Positions 25,801 through 40,800 of a stretch of DNA of 64,000 bases are shown here, piece after piece. The translations under genes were made by a program, and so were the position numbers. Where the stretch lies: NCBI RefSeq assembly GCF_001039355.2, contig NW_019775881.1:87106-151105 (forward strand), written 5' to 3'. The first letter of the stretch is position 1, and every line of letters begins with the position of its first letter. The notes beneath the pieces were generated by a model, which had not been told where the DNA came from, did no database searches, and saw nothing but the letters and a program-made list of their open reading frames with translations. Origin of the DNA: Lingula anatina (taxonomy: Eukaryota > Brachiopoda > Lingulata > Lingulida > Lingulidae).

Positions 25801-28800
25801 TATAATTTTCACCTATTGGAATGTCATATGTTAACATTTTATGGTTGTTTGTGTATATTTAGTGGAGCAAAATAAACTTGAATGTGAGATTTAAATGAAA
25901 ATTGCCCTTTTAATGCATTTAAAGTTTTATTTAGTACAGATCCTTATAAGTCTTTTAAGAAGATGGCTAATAGTAGGCACAACCTTTCTTTATAACATTA
26001 CCCAATAATAATTAACATTTGCCATATTTTGATAATAGGCACCAATTATTTGACATTCACATGGGAATATCTCTCATATTGCAGTCAATTATAGTTTAAC
26101 TGGAAGCCTTTACCCTCTTTTTGTTGAAATTCTCTCACGTAGAGCATTCCATGAATATTTTATGAATTAGAGGTCCCCTCATGTCATAAGACAACTGGTA
26201 TAGATTTATGTACTGATCAATTTATACATGTATATATTCACAAACCAAAACTTAACCATATTGGTTTTATAAAGCATTTCTTATACTGCTGGGCTTGAGT
26301 TAGCCAGGTTGCCTTTCTGTATCTATAGGTAAGGTATGTGTTGTCATGGAAACTCTTTAGCTTGGGCAGCTGCATCTAGGGTCTGTTGAATGCACAGATA
26401 AACAAGATAACAGTCTGGAGAAGAGAGGCATAGGAAACTGTTTATCAGGATGTCTGTTTTTGATAAGGAAAATGAAAACTGTATTTGAAAAAAGTTTAAC
26501 AAAAGATGAAATAGCTAGGAGTGAATACCCATTGATATGGCTCAAAGAAAATAAACTGTAAATATTAATAAAGTAGGAGTTATATGGATGTCATTCAATA
26601 TCATGATTTAAACATTTTAATATGGTACAAAATCTTTTTCTCCATGTGAAAGATGGGAACTTCATTCATATAGATGGATATGTTGATTTAAGGTATGGGG
26701 TTTGGAGATTGCACTGTATCATTTTTAGCCATTTTTTTAATCCTCACGAGTGGTATTGAATTTTGAAAATTCAATACTTTGTCTTTAAAAATGATGTTTA
26801 TTAGAAAGAAAGTACTTCTTTCATTACCTACAGTTTATTCACATTTCAAGTTCCAATATTAATTTGTTGGAGATGAAACTTTTAAAAGATTTTAATGGAG
26901 GAGGGAGAATTCACAATGGGCTCATTCATGTGCAGGTGTTTGAAGCCTGTATTTCAGCTAACTATAAGTCACCCTGCTGAGTAGACCTCAACATCTAGAC
27001 CTTATACCCCATATGGAGCATAACTTCATGTCTTAAAACTGGCTGCTACAGTGCATTAAAACATGTATAAAATTAGTACTTGAAAAGGAAAATTATTGTG
27101 GTGGAGCAAAGCTTTACCTGTTATATAATTTGTTTCTATCCACTTGTAATTTTCTATAAACTATCTGTAATTGTTAATGTACCAATGCAAAGATTGTACA
27201 AAAATATATATTTCTGTCTTATTCTTTCAGTCCACTGAGAGTGACCTGTCTTGGGATGATGATGATTCTACCACCTTTCCCAATGTGTCCTTCACTGAAT
27301 TCATACAGCAATATAAAGAGCTCACAGATTGGTTAAATCAAATCAAACTTGTCACCCAGCGGCAGAGCATGAGTCTGTCAGAGAAGTACCTTAATCAGGT
27401 GAACTGAATTGCACAATTTGGAGAAGTATTTTGATAAAAGAAAGTTGATTTAGACATTAGCCCTTTTTGTGTTTCACCATGACATTACGATGATTTATTT
27501 AAAAGAATAAATGAGGTTGGTATATATTATTATCATGACGTAGATGAACATTCTGAAGTTGCAGTGGTGTGATTGTGTAACCTGTTTATTTAGTTACCTG
27601 CCTTGATAAGCAATCTAAAAAATGAGGTTAGGATAACAAGAAATTATCATTTAGAATTCTTCCAAAACTCTTATCATGTTCTGATTTCTAAGTATGCCTG
27701 TTTTTAATATTCAGTCTTATCATGAAGAGATGCTGCAACGATCACCAAGACGCAAACTCTTCAATGACTATGCCAAACAGCTGGCCAAGAGGTACCCCAA
27801 CATGAAGGAAGAGATCAATGCTAGGCTTCAGTTCGTCAACTCTCAGTGGGGTCATATTCAGGAAGCCATTTCCCCTAAACATGGACATCAAAATGAAGAG
27901 CAAATGCTTCGAGGTATTTATTATGAAAATCTTTATTCTGTTGATGAGTCATATTATAAAATACTTTTTTAAATCTGAGAAAAAATTCAGAAAAACAGAT
28001 TTTTGAATGACTTAAATAAGTGTCTCCAAACTTTTAGATTAGATATCTAAATTTGACAATGTGTTTATTATCAAATTAAAAAAAAAATTGCAAATAACTT
28101 TGAAAGATGGATTAGAAATTTTGATGAAAATATTATAGATTTAGAGCAAGACCTGAATGGTTTGAGACGTTGGCTTCATGAGGTGGAAGTGAAACTTCTT
28201 CCACTGTGTCTGCGTGCCACTTGGAGCCAAGAGGAGCTAGAGGCCAAGCTGAAGGACCATCAGGTTAGTGGGTCATTTTTGATTTCTACATTTGGTGTTT
28301 TCGGCAATTTGGGCTGTTGTTTAGTACTGTGTCTGACTAAAATTAAATTTAAAATATAGCAAAAAGAATGAGTGAAATATTGCAACCAGAAAGAAAGAAA
28401 AGTTCATTTTATATTTAGTCCATGCTTAAGTAAAAGAATATTACATTTTGTTCATTCATTCATTTTTATAATCAAGTATAAAACATTTATCATTCATATC
28501 TGTGTCATGTATCTCTGTGGTATTCTGAGATATTAGACAATGGAATATGAGAAAAAGAAAGCACCAGTTGTGCTAGAGAAGAGACTTCACAGTGTCACCT
28601 CTATAGCATTATTTGTGCAGTAAAGCCATTTCCCTGCATCTGAAATCCAGATGTAGTTGGATAACATCAAAGGAACATTTCATTTTATAACCCCTATTTA
28701 TAAAGCTAACCAACCTTTAAGAATTCTTTTAGTTTGATATGTTAATAGAGCTGTGGTATCTTTTAAAAATTAAACTGAATGAGGAATAGTGTGCTTCTAA

Positions 28801-31800
28801 AATGGTGTTGAAAAAGGGAAATGACTTTATGAATATAAAATAACAAGGATAATGTGTTAATATATATAAATATATTTAAAGATACATTCTTGTAAAAACT
28901 ATTAAATCCTATATGTAAAATGAAATGATGCAGTAATGAAATAAAGTAGGAAGGGCTGCATGTTTTCCAGTGCTACTGGTATTTATTTTAAACAGAAGTG
29001 TGATATCCAGATCAGTCTAGACTATCTTTGTATATTCCATGACTTCAGTCATGTAGGCAGAGATATAGATAATACTGAAGTCCGGATTGCTTGATCACCA
29101 GGAAAACCAGTTCCATATCCTATGAATTTATGGAAGTCAATTTCCTCTGTCATACAAGAACACCAAATTTACATAAGAACTCATTGAGTTTGTTGATGTT
29201 CAGAAATCAAGAGTCTTGATTTGTGAAGAGAGAGAGAGCAAACTAATAACTGGACTTTTTTCACTGGAGTTCTGTTTCTTGTGACACCAGCCAAATGGAA
29301 AGGCTACTTTTGCTAGCATATTATAAAGCTTCTAGCTGGTTCAGTATCTTTAATGACTTGATAACAGAGCCAACATAATTATGTGAGGTTGTAATGGGTT
29401 TCTACAGTCTTCCAATTTCATAGTTAATGGCTAATAGTATTATCCTGATTTTGTTACTGGATACAGTAAGGCTGGTATAACAGGATTTAAGGGTAAGAGA
29501 ATTCAACTAACAATTTTTGTTGTATCTTAAGACGTTTCTGTTGCTTTTGACTGACTTTGAATTCAAACTTAAAAAAATACTTTTGCCTCTGGATTCTAGG
29601 GCATATTTTCTTCTGTTTGCTTTAGCCAAATTGACAATTATATATATTATATTCTGTGTACTTTAACTTAAGAAAATTTCAATCTAAGAGCAGGGACATT
29701 AATTTGAGAAATAAGCACATATTTTTGAAAATAAAAATTGGAATGCTTAAAGAGATAACAACTCTTCATATGAGATTCATATTTCAGGATAGATACAGTG
29801 TAAACAACTCATACAAATTTAATAAATTCTATTTTATCACTACAATGGCAGTTATTGTAATTATTCTGGAATCTGTGCTTGCCATAGGACCATGTGACCT
29901 CCATAGATGGCTACCCTCTGTAATAATCTCTTGAGAGATTATTGCAAAAATAAAAAAAGTACATGGACTAACTTTGAATGTTGGAATGGATTCATTAACC
30001 TTTAGATAGTATGGGAAACTTCTTGTTTACCCCAGGAAAATCCATTTTTTAGCCAAAATGAATAATTGTTATTCCTTTAAAGTTTAAGACCCCCCCCCCC
30101 TCATAGAAAATTCTGCATCTGAGTAATATTACTATTTGAAATTAAGTGTTATTTAATTTTTTAATTGTACAGGAGAGTTAGGTGCACGGTATTTGCAGTT
30201 ATAGAAGCTCATTGTGCTAATACAGTAGTAACAAATATGAAGTAAGATTAGAAATTTAAATCTAGAAATTGTACACTCTTGCCTTGCCATTCTTTTTTTT
30301 TCTTTAACAAAAAGCATATTGAACTTGCTTTTTCTATTTTGTTTCTAAGAATGGCAATATAACACCACAAGTCTTATTTAAGTCATGTATAGCTTTTCTT
30401 AAAGGAAACAAAGTTTTTGTGTAATTTAACACGTGCTTTGTTAATAGAAACAAATATCAAATCATTTTGAGAATTCAAGTATGCCAATTTAATGATATAC
30501 TTTTTAATAGTAAAAAACTTACTTAATTAGTCTCTGGCTTTTACTTGTTATGCTTTTATAGTATTTCAAATCTTGTTTTTGATACATATTTTCAAAAAGG
30601 GAACACTCTAATGTAATGTAATTGAAAACAAAATGGTGATCTTATTGGTGGCTAGTGTGGCAAGAAATGAAGTGAACCTTGATTTTGTTTCCATTGTCCC
30701 CTTGTAAAGACTATGAGTCGTTGTTGTAGTGACCCTTTTCAAAAATATTTGTACTTATGAAAACATAGCCCATTCTTCATATTATGGTGCATTACCAGTT
30801 GAGAAATCAAGTTGTAACAGAAAGCAGACAGCTTTGTAGCTCCACTAATAATAGAAGTAAATTGTGGGAAGGAAGGGCTAACAGGTGTTCATAATTACTT
30901 CAACTTGGTTTTGAGGCGTGCTTTAGACAAAGGAAATTGCAGTCTACTTGTCTCTTGAATTTTCAAACTAGGTATCTAATTTTTTTCAGTGGCACTCAGA
31001 AAATTAGACATGGTAAATAACAAATTTGTTGCAATTTAAAATTAGCAGATTTATAGATAAATGTTTTTGATTTGGCTGTGCTCTGAAATTTCATCTTAAA
31101 GCAAAAACAAGTATTATCCTGAAAATAAAAAGCATACTTATCCACAAATAGTTGTTAATCATTGCTTTGGCAGCAGACTGATTGCCCCATTTATGATATG
31201 GCACCTGATTTTCACAAAATAAACAAGCTTATCAGTGAAAATCAGAAAATGAGGCAAAGAGATTTTATATTTCCGCTTTGCAAAATTTTCATGATATAAA
31301 GTAAACATATTGTCTGTTTGCATTTTCACCTTTGTAAATATATGGTATGAAGTCATTATGTTGTGTACCTTGGTTTTATTCCGTTGTTCAGGGTTGATTT
31401 TTTTTTGCTGTTAGAGTGGTGTAAAGTAACAATAAATGTCAGGATGTTTTTTTTACTTGACCATGTAATTGTGGCATTGAGCCATAGCATAAGATACAAA
31501 AAAAAGTGGAAATTGCATTGTTAGCTTAGATAAGTACCTCTGCTGAATATTTTTTGTTGTCTAGTTCGTAAAGTCCATTTATGACTGTATTTACATATAG
31601 GCTGCCATAATATTTTTGCCAGTAATTTCACGAATGCAGCTAGTGATATATGACATGTACAGCGACTAAGCATTAATAATTCACAACCCAGTAATGTTTG
31701 ACACACAGAGCTGGGTCAGAGGTTAACCAATGAGCATTGAGTACACATTGCCGGCTGTGAGCTGCGTGTATGTATGGACTGCGGCAGTTAGTCTTGTGGT

Positions 31801-34800
31801 ATTGATCAGAATGGGTAGGTAGAGCAGGTTATGAGTGAGAAATCTCAACGTTTTTGTACTGCACTACCAATCAAGGTGTCAACAAATTCATTCCATTGCC
31901 GGTGCCTTGCATCTTGAAATTCACTGTGCCACATCCCTCTTGTAAAGGTAAGAAGAAAGAGGATCATATTACACTGCTTATTTATCAGGTCACCTATATA
32001 GTGGAGCTTATTTTGCAAAGCTTACTGTAGAGGTCTTGATAAGATATTCAGGAGAGACATGATCTTGGATTAAAGATACTTGAACATGAAACTCACTGAC
32101 ATTTCATAATTTCTGCGTAGTGAAGCACTGGTAGTCATGTTCCTCTGTTTTATTGCTTGGTTAAACAGGAGTTCCCTGTCTTTGCTGCTCGATTCCATAT
32201 TGTTCTATGGTTCACTTATTTTGATGATACATCTAGTTGAGGTCAGAGGCTCATGAATTATTCATGGTATAGTTATATTTGGTGGGATATGGTTACGTTT
32301 GTCCTGCTGTTTTGAATGTTATTGTATATTATCTGAAACAATGATGGCAGTGATGTAAGGGTTTCAGTGCACTTATCAGCAGTGTTTTCTTTCCCCTGTT
32401 ATTTCCTACATTGACAACAATCCCCCTGTGTTAGTTATTTTTATGGCAGTTTGCTCTATACATGTTTATGATACCTCTGAAAAATGTATTCTTGAAGCAA
32501 AAAGTAAGAGGGTTTTTGTCGGAGTCAGGTGGCATGCCAATACATGTTAAAAAGTAAAGAAAGTTATAAGTAGTGTAGATAAATAGTATTGCATTGAGGC
32601 AGCAACTTGAGATATATTTAAGTAAAATATTTTAAGCTGAAAAGTATTGTCATTTATATTTGTTGTACTCTTTGTCTATCTATAGTAAATTTTGCAAGTG
32701 TTAAATTTAAGTAATTGATCATAACAAAATAATAGTAAAAAACATTGTAGTGAAAGAAGTGAAATTTCCATATTTGGTCAATAATTATAAGAAAGATCTT
32801 GTTTTAACTGATGTTGAAATTCTAAACAAAAGGTGCCTGATTAATGCATTTCCTGTCAACCTACCTGACATTTAGTTGAAATAATAAGGTTGCATTTTAT
32901 ATGTTGGATCAAGGGCGTTGTCTGCCCCAATGCAAATTTTTTTTGCGAGATGTGATTCATAGTCTGGTTTAATAACGTCATAGACGAGAGGACTTTGTTT
33001 ATGGGTATTTGCTATACTTTCAGCAAACATTAGAAGAGAAGAGTGAGGTAGAAAGATCAAGTTAATTGTTTGTGTAGGTCTCAGTGTTGGATTTAATCTG
33101 CTTGCTTTCATACATTGCTCTTCAAGCTTGCTATGAAAAGTGCTCATATGCAGAATAGAAAGATGCATGCAAGTTGCAGAGAGAAAAAAAAAATATTCAG
33201 TAACCTGCATGTTTTGTTAATTGTCCTAATAGGTCAAATAGGGAATCTTACCAATTAACATAATTTTTTGTCTGATGGCTTCATTGTTCTTTGTGCATCT
33301 GGTTATTGATTTAGATTTTTTTGTCAGAGCATCTCTATCAGGTTCAACAATGTCATCTTTTCCACACAGAAAGATTAGAAGAGGGTTTTCATGGAGGTGA
33401 GAGATTGCAGTCATACATTGCTTTTGTATTTCATAGCATGTAAACACTTTACTTGTACTTTCTTTTGGGTTACTGGAGGAACACTCCATTGGAATAATGG
33501 GGAAGTAAAAGACAATCCATCAAGAGAAATTTTGTTGTACATATAACATATCCAATTGTAGACTGGACAACATTGTATGCCTATTGTGCATACCCATTAT
33601 TATTGTAGTGCAAATATCACATCTGTGTCCAAGTCACCAAATCCTGATTAACTGGAGATTATGATAGCATGATGTGACAGTAAATCTGTGAAGTAGCCAT
33701 GTCAGCCATGTTACTTACAGGAAATTGGAAATACCTGGATCCACCTGGATTGAATTTTTTTTTTCGCCTTATCAGTGATGGAGAGATTTGTTTGATGGAA
33801 TTTATAAATGAAAATTTATCTGAGCATTAGCTGTAGAAGTCTTTAAGCCATATTCACTGTAACACTGGCAAAGATTTATTTGATGGCTAAGGAAAGTTGT
33901 TTGATAAGAATTGTTATCATAACATAAGAACTGCTCGTAATACATAAATAATTCATGTTTCAAGTAAGGGCACTGAAAGTGTTGCTCTTATCTACTGGAA
34001 ACTTTTGAAGTTGTGGGCAAGGTATCATAAAATATAAACTGATAAGAACTACTTATGCGTAGGGTTAGTGAAATTGATATCAGTAAGTGTATATTCAGTT
34101 TACCAGGGCCTATTGCAGTTTGAGCTCAAGGCATGGAACTGGTGGTTTCAGTTTTATGTTTTTCACTACATAAGTTTTTTTTTTTAATATTAACAGATGT
34201 TACCATTAGTATTTTCGGATTTGGAAAAAGAAAAAGAAATGGATAAATAATGATTTAAGGGAAGGGAAATACTTAACCAGTGACTGTCTGTCACACGAAG
34301 ACTTACAAAAATGTACTGTGTGCTGCACTACAGTTTGTCTCATTGAACAGTGCTACATGCTATAACATGCTTGAAGAAATTGCTCTTGAGATAAAAGCCA
34401 TAAAAACTTGCATAGAAGTTTGTCATGTTGTGTCTGTATTACATGTGACTAGTCAGTAAATATTAATATTTCTGTCATGCATAAATTCTTCTTTTACAAC
34501 ACATTTTTATAGGAGGAGAATTTTAACTTATGACAGGTTATTTATTATTAGCTAAGGCTACCACGCCTTTGATGATTGTAGATTTTGATAGCTGTAACTG
34601 TGGTGACATATGGTACTTTCCATCTGGCTCCTCATTTCTCTCGAAGGGTTTGCATTTAACAGTTGGAGTGGAAAGGGAAGATAATGCACTTATAATGTTT
34701 AAGACAGAAGGGTAATAACCCAGTGGGAACTTGACAGTGTTTCTTTTAGTGGTTTACCTAATGTGAAGCAAGATTATTAATGACTCTCTCTCTTTGGTTT

Positions 34801-37800
34801 ACTTAATGTAAATCAGAAACTTTTTTATAAAGTCTAGGATAAAGCAAAGTGGGATAATTGCTTCTAGGAAATGGTGTTAATTGATGATTTTGTAAATGAG
34901 TGGTAAACTCTGTTACCACCTGTCATCTTGTATGTTGAAAATTATGATGAATTACATCTTTATTTCAGGTCTTGCAAAGAGACATTGAGTCTCGTTCAAA
35001 AATTGTTTCGGCTGTTCTGAAGCTTTGTGAGCGTTTAGAGGGAGACAAGAGGGCATGTTCTGATGAAGATGACAAAGATACTCTACAGTTTGCAGCCCTG
35101 AATCTAGAGCGTCGTTGGCATGCTATTTGGCTACAGTCTTTGGAGTGGCAGTGCCGCTTGGAGGAGGCTATCAGTAGGAAGAAGGTATATTTGCTTCACT
35201 TGTTTCTCAATTCTTTCACTTGAAAACTCTTATTTGGATTATTTGAGTAGTTTTAAAGTTTTCTAGTCCAATTTTCAGAAATTATATACCAAAGTACAAT
35301 TTGATAAGTCACATTGTTAAAATTTAGTGAGAGATATCCATATTCACTTTGCGTATGACTGAAAACTTACTAAGTGTATGTTAGATAGGAGATGGAATTG
35401 GAGGTGGGATGTCATGTTTGCCAAATGATTAAATAAATATCAGCAGATAATATTGATAAATAAGTTGTCTGTGGCTTATCTTTGTTTTTGAATATAGGAC
35501 GTTTTCTTGGAAGACCAGTTGGTGTTCATTAGAGTTTTTTCTGGTTGTAAAATATTTGAAACATATTTGAGACATGTTTATTCTTATTTCCTGATGTATG
35601 GCATTTTAGTATTAGGCTATTATGAACAGAGCCTGGTACAGTTCAGCTTAAAGAACACCAGTCAAACCACAAATATATAATTTATGATATTTATTAGATT
35701 TTGAAAAGTTCTGCTCTGTTTAATTCACCATTTTCTCCTGTCTGCTAACAATGGAGTCTGGAAATTGGATAATTTGTGGGGGTAAGCAGTCATTGAGAGT
35801 GGACATTAGAGGAACCTTGACATGTTTTACACTTATGTGTCTGAACCATTGTAGTAGTTATATAGTACTTAACATCAAAATGAACTCTTTTATTGTAGAA
35901 ATTTATAATACATTTATCTTTTTAGTCGGTTCTTCAGCACCCCTTTACAATTTCATGCATTGGTGCAATCTCACATGTTAGGAACTGGTGGCAAGTCCAC
36001 TATGCAGACCTCCTTAATGAAATTATGCTTTTTANTGGCTTCATTGTTCTTTGTGCATCTGGTTATTGATTTAGATTTTTTGTCAGAGCATCTCTATCAG
36101 GTTCAACAATGTCATCTTTTCCACACAGAAAGATTAGAAGAGGGTTTTCATGGAGGTGAGAGATTGCAGTCATACATTGCTTTTGTATTTCATAGCATGT
36201 AAACACTCTACTTGTACTTTCTTTTGGGTTACTGGAGGAACACTCCATTGGAATAATGGGGAAGTAAAAGACAATCCATCAAGAGAAATTGTTTTGTTGT
36301 ACATATAACATATCCAATTGTAGACTGGACAACATTGTATGCCTATTGTGCATACCCATTATTATTGTAGTGCAAATATCACATCTGTGTCCAAGTCACC
36401 AAATCCTGATTAACTGGAGATTATGATAGCATGATGTGACAGTAAATCTGTGAAGTAGCCCTATTATGTCAGCCATGTTACTTACAGGAAATTGGAAATA
36501 CCTGGATCCACCTGGATTGAATTTTTTTCGCCTTATCAGTGATGGAGAGATTTGTTTGACGGAATTTATAAATGAAAATTTATCTGAGCATTAGCTGTAG
36601 AAGTCTTTAAGCCATATTCACTGTAACACTGGCAAAGATTTATTTGATGGCTAAGGAAAATTTTTTGATAAGAATTGTTATCATAACATAAGAACTGCTC
36701 GTAATACATAAATAATTCATGTTTCAAGTAAGGGCACTGAAAGTGTTGCTCTTATCTACTGGAAACTTTTGAAGTTGTGGGCAAGGTATCATAAAATATA
36801 AACTGATAAGAACTACTTATGCGTAGGGTTAGTGAAATTGATATCAGTAAGTGTATATTCAGTTTACCAGGGCCTATTGCAGTTTTAACTCAAGACATGG
36901 AACTGGTGATTTCAGTTTTGTTTTTCACTACATAAGTTTTTTTTTCATATTAACAGATGTTACCATTAGTATTTTTGGATTTGGAAAAAGAAAAACATAT
37001 GGATAAATAATGATTTAAGGGAAGGGAAATACTTAACCAGTGACTGTCTGTCACACAAAGACTTACAAAAATGTACTGTGTGCTGCACTACAGTTTGTCT
37101 CATTGAACAGTGCTACATGCTATAACATGCTTGAAGAAATTGCTCTCGAGATAAAAGCCATAAAAACTTGCATAGAAGTTTGTCATGTTGTGTCTGTATT
37201 ACATGTGACTAGTCAGTAAATATTAATATTTCTGTCATGCATAAATTCTTCTTGTACAACACATTTTTATAGGAGGAGAATTCAAACTTATGACAGGTTA
37301 TTTATAATTAGCTAAGGCTACCACGCCTTTGATGATTGTAGATTTTGATAGCTGTAACTGTGGTGACATATGGTACTTTCCATCTGCCTCCTCATTTGTC
37401 TCGAAGGGTTTGCATTTAACAGTTGGAGTGGAAAGGGAAGATAATGCACTTATAATGTTTAAGACAGAAGGGTAATAACCCAGTGGGAACCTGACAGTGT
37501 TTCTTTTAGTGGTTTACCTAATGTGAAGCGAGATTATTAATGACTCTCTCTCTTTGGTTTACTTAATGTAAATCAGAAACTTTTTTATAAAGTTTAGGAT
37601 AAAGCAAAGTGGGATAATTGCTTCTAGGAAATGGTGTTAATTGATGATTTTGTAAATGAGTGGTAAACTCTGTTACCACCTGTCATCTTGTATGTTGAAA
37701 ATTATGATGAATTACATCTTTATTTCAGGTCTTGCAAAGAGACATTGAGTCTCGTTCAAAAATTGTTTCGGCTGTTCTAAAGCTTTGTGAGCGTTTAGAG

Positions 37801-40800
37801 GGAGACAAGAGAGCATGTTCCGATGAAGATGACAAAGATACTCTACAGTTTGCAGCCCTGAATCTAGAGCGTCGTTGGCATGCTATTTGGCTACAGTCAC
37901 TGGAGTGGCAGTGCCGCTTGGAGGAGGCTATCAGTAGGAAGAAGGTATATTTGCTTCACTTGCTTCTCAATTCTTTCACTTGAAAACTCTTATTTGGATT
38001 ATATGAGTAGTAGCAAAATATCTCTACCATAAATATTTATGAATTTCAACCATTTTGCTACACACAAAATTTCCAAAACTGTATCAATTTATTTAAAGTT
38101 TTCTAGTCCAATTTTCAGAAATTATATACCACAGTACAATTTGATAAATCACATTGTTAAAATTTAGTGAGAGATATCCATATTCACTTTGCGTATGACT
38201 GAAAACTTACTAAGTGTATGTGAGATAGGAGATGGAATTGGAGGTGGGATGTCATGTTTGCCATATGATTAAATAAATATTAGCAGATAATATTGATAAA
38301 TAAGTTGTCTGTGGCTTATCTCTGTTTTTGAATATAGGACGTTTTCTTGGAAGACCAGTTGGTGTTCATTAGAGTTTTTTCTGGTTGTAGAATATTTGAA
38401 ACATGGTTGAGACATGTTTATTCTTATTTCCTGATGTATAGCATTTTAGTATTAGGCTATTATGAACAGAGCCTGGTACAGTTCAGCTTTAAGAACACCA
38501 GTCAAACTACAAATATATAATTTATGATATTTATTAGATTTTGAAAAGTTCTGCTCTGTTTAATTCACCATTTTCTCCTGTCTGCTAACAATGGAGTCTG
38601 GAAATTGGATAATTTGTGGGGGTAAGCAGTCATTGAGAGTGGACATTAGAGGAACCTTGACATGTTTTACACTTATGTGTCTGAACCATTGTAGTAGTTA
38701 TATAGTACTTAACATCAAAATGAACTCTTTTATTGTAGAAATTTATAATACATTTATCTTTTTAGTCGGTTCTTCAGCACCCCTTTACAATTTCATGCAT
38801 TGGTGCAATCTCACAAGTTAGGAACTGGTGGCAAGTCCACTATGCAGACCTCCTTAATAAAATTATGCTTTTCANGTAACATTTGCATGCATTATGGAAT
38901 TCGGGATAATATATTATTAAATCTGGATTGCATTATCTTATTATTCATCTGGTGAAAGATTGGCAACAAATCAAAGTCGGGATTGATGGTCTGTAGTAAA
39001 ACTTTGGGTCAGAATGTACTTTTTACATATTTGCTATTCATACATGTACTTAAGAAATAGGGAAGCAGACATTTTGAAATAATCAAGGTTTGGTTTTAGA
39101 GTCTTGTCTGAAGTCATGTGAACAGATTATTGAATCTGCTTCTCCACATGGTTTCATTGTTCAAAGAAAACTTGAGTTTGGAGTGCTTCATCTGAACCAA
39201 GCCATTAATAATTCCTGCCCAAGTGGTTACACAATGGGAGAGTTAATTGGAATTATCAGGATAAGCAAACATTTGCTGATTGCTGCATTTATCCACATCT
39301 CCTCCTTTTTTTTTTTACAAAACTATTTTTAATTGACTATCTACATGGAAACGATTTCAGCTAATCGTAGTTTAGAGTGCTGTTTTCTTAATGCTCCTGT
39401 CATTTCCAGATGCTTTGTTTGAAATAGGTTAACACACCTTTTTGCTTTTTTGTAGTGCTGTATTGGATCGGATAAGGTTTGTAACCTATAGTTTGGAGAT
39501 GAAATGCTGGAAAGTGAATTATGTTTGTGCCAATCAATACAGTACAAAATAGATATTTATCTTTTCTATAGACATAATGATGAAGGGACTTGAAAGTGAT
39601 TATTGCTGGCAAAATACTGCGAATCTACAGAAGACTTCATGTATTTTTCTTCATACAAGGGTATTTTTGTGTGATCTTAGGAAGAAGACAACATAATATG
39701 AGAATGTTTTTTTTTTAAAATTTACTCAACATTTAAACATAAATTGAACTTCACATTTAAATGGATAATTTATTTTATTGATTAGTTTTATTTCTAAAGA
39801 AATACTGTTCACCCATTGTCTTATGATCTGATCAAGCTTAGTACTTAAAAATTTTGCATGGGTTATTTATCTTTTGCTCATGTGAAGATGATAATTAAGA
39901 CTCCCTGATTAAGATATCATATACTTAGAAGATCTGTAGGGCATGAACACATACTTCAGTAAATTGAAATTTTAATAAGTATCTAATTGAACTGTCAGCT
40001 GTCTATACAGGTATCTTGTCTGTACTTGGGTTTAAACTTATCCTCAGAGGATAAGTGATCTCTTTCTTACCTAGTCTCTTTCACTTAGACCACCATATTT
40101 CTAGCTTGGTCAGTGGTATATAAGTAAATAGAGGGATTTTCATTTTCCAAGGTTCGTGTGCTGTTCTACTACTTGTCATTCAGTCTCAGTATACTGATTT
40201 TATGATTTGTGAAAATTGCAAACTTTGACTAGTTAATCATTGTTTTTTTATTGATGAAATACTGATGTTTTTTTTTCTTTGTTTTCAGGGCCTAATTACA
40301 CCTGTCTCTCAGGCATCTACCTTTGGTGGGTTTAACTTCCACAGTGCATCCCAGCTCAGCATACCACCTACAGATATTGGAGATAGTGAGAGAAGTGACT
40401 ACACGGACACAGACATTGATGACTTTAACAACTCTGACATCATCCCCTTTGCTGAAAACGAGTATGAAAAGATAACATCCGAAGTTGATGTTCAGACGGA
40501 GAAGGACGAAAAGAACACAGAGAAAGAACCTGGTTCAGCCATTGATGATTTACTAGAAGTCCAAGACAGCAATGAGAAGAAGTCTGTTGTGTTGAGTAGT
40601 ATCCAAGGCAGTTCTTCGAATGAGCCTTTGGAACATGCAAGCATGGAGAAAGGTAAACAACGGACGACCAAGGGGATTAAAGGGTCTGTGGAGGGTCAAC
40701 AAAGCAGTCAAGAAGAAAGCAAATTGGAGGTGATGGGCAGCAGTCCCCCCACTAAGGATGATGACCTCTACACAATGGTGGTCAGTGCCCTAAATGGGAA

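Larger units (their letters stand above)
28264..34968 (+). other. 6.7-kb KASH-gene intron
   Basis: Holds the second copy of the 340-bp MITE (29746-30082), a C11 run at 30090-30100, a candidate alternative first exon at 31740-31947 and the left part of duplicated block B (from 33276). No other coding exon found. Confidence 0.6.

Noticed and set aside
39102-39330. Open frame SCLKSCEQIIESASPHG... as an extra exon of the KASH gene
   Set aside because: An AG precedes it, but no good phase-0 donor exists in the frame, and exons 34969-35184 and 40289-42554 already join in phase 0 without it.
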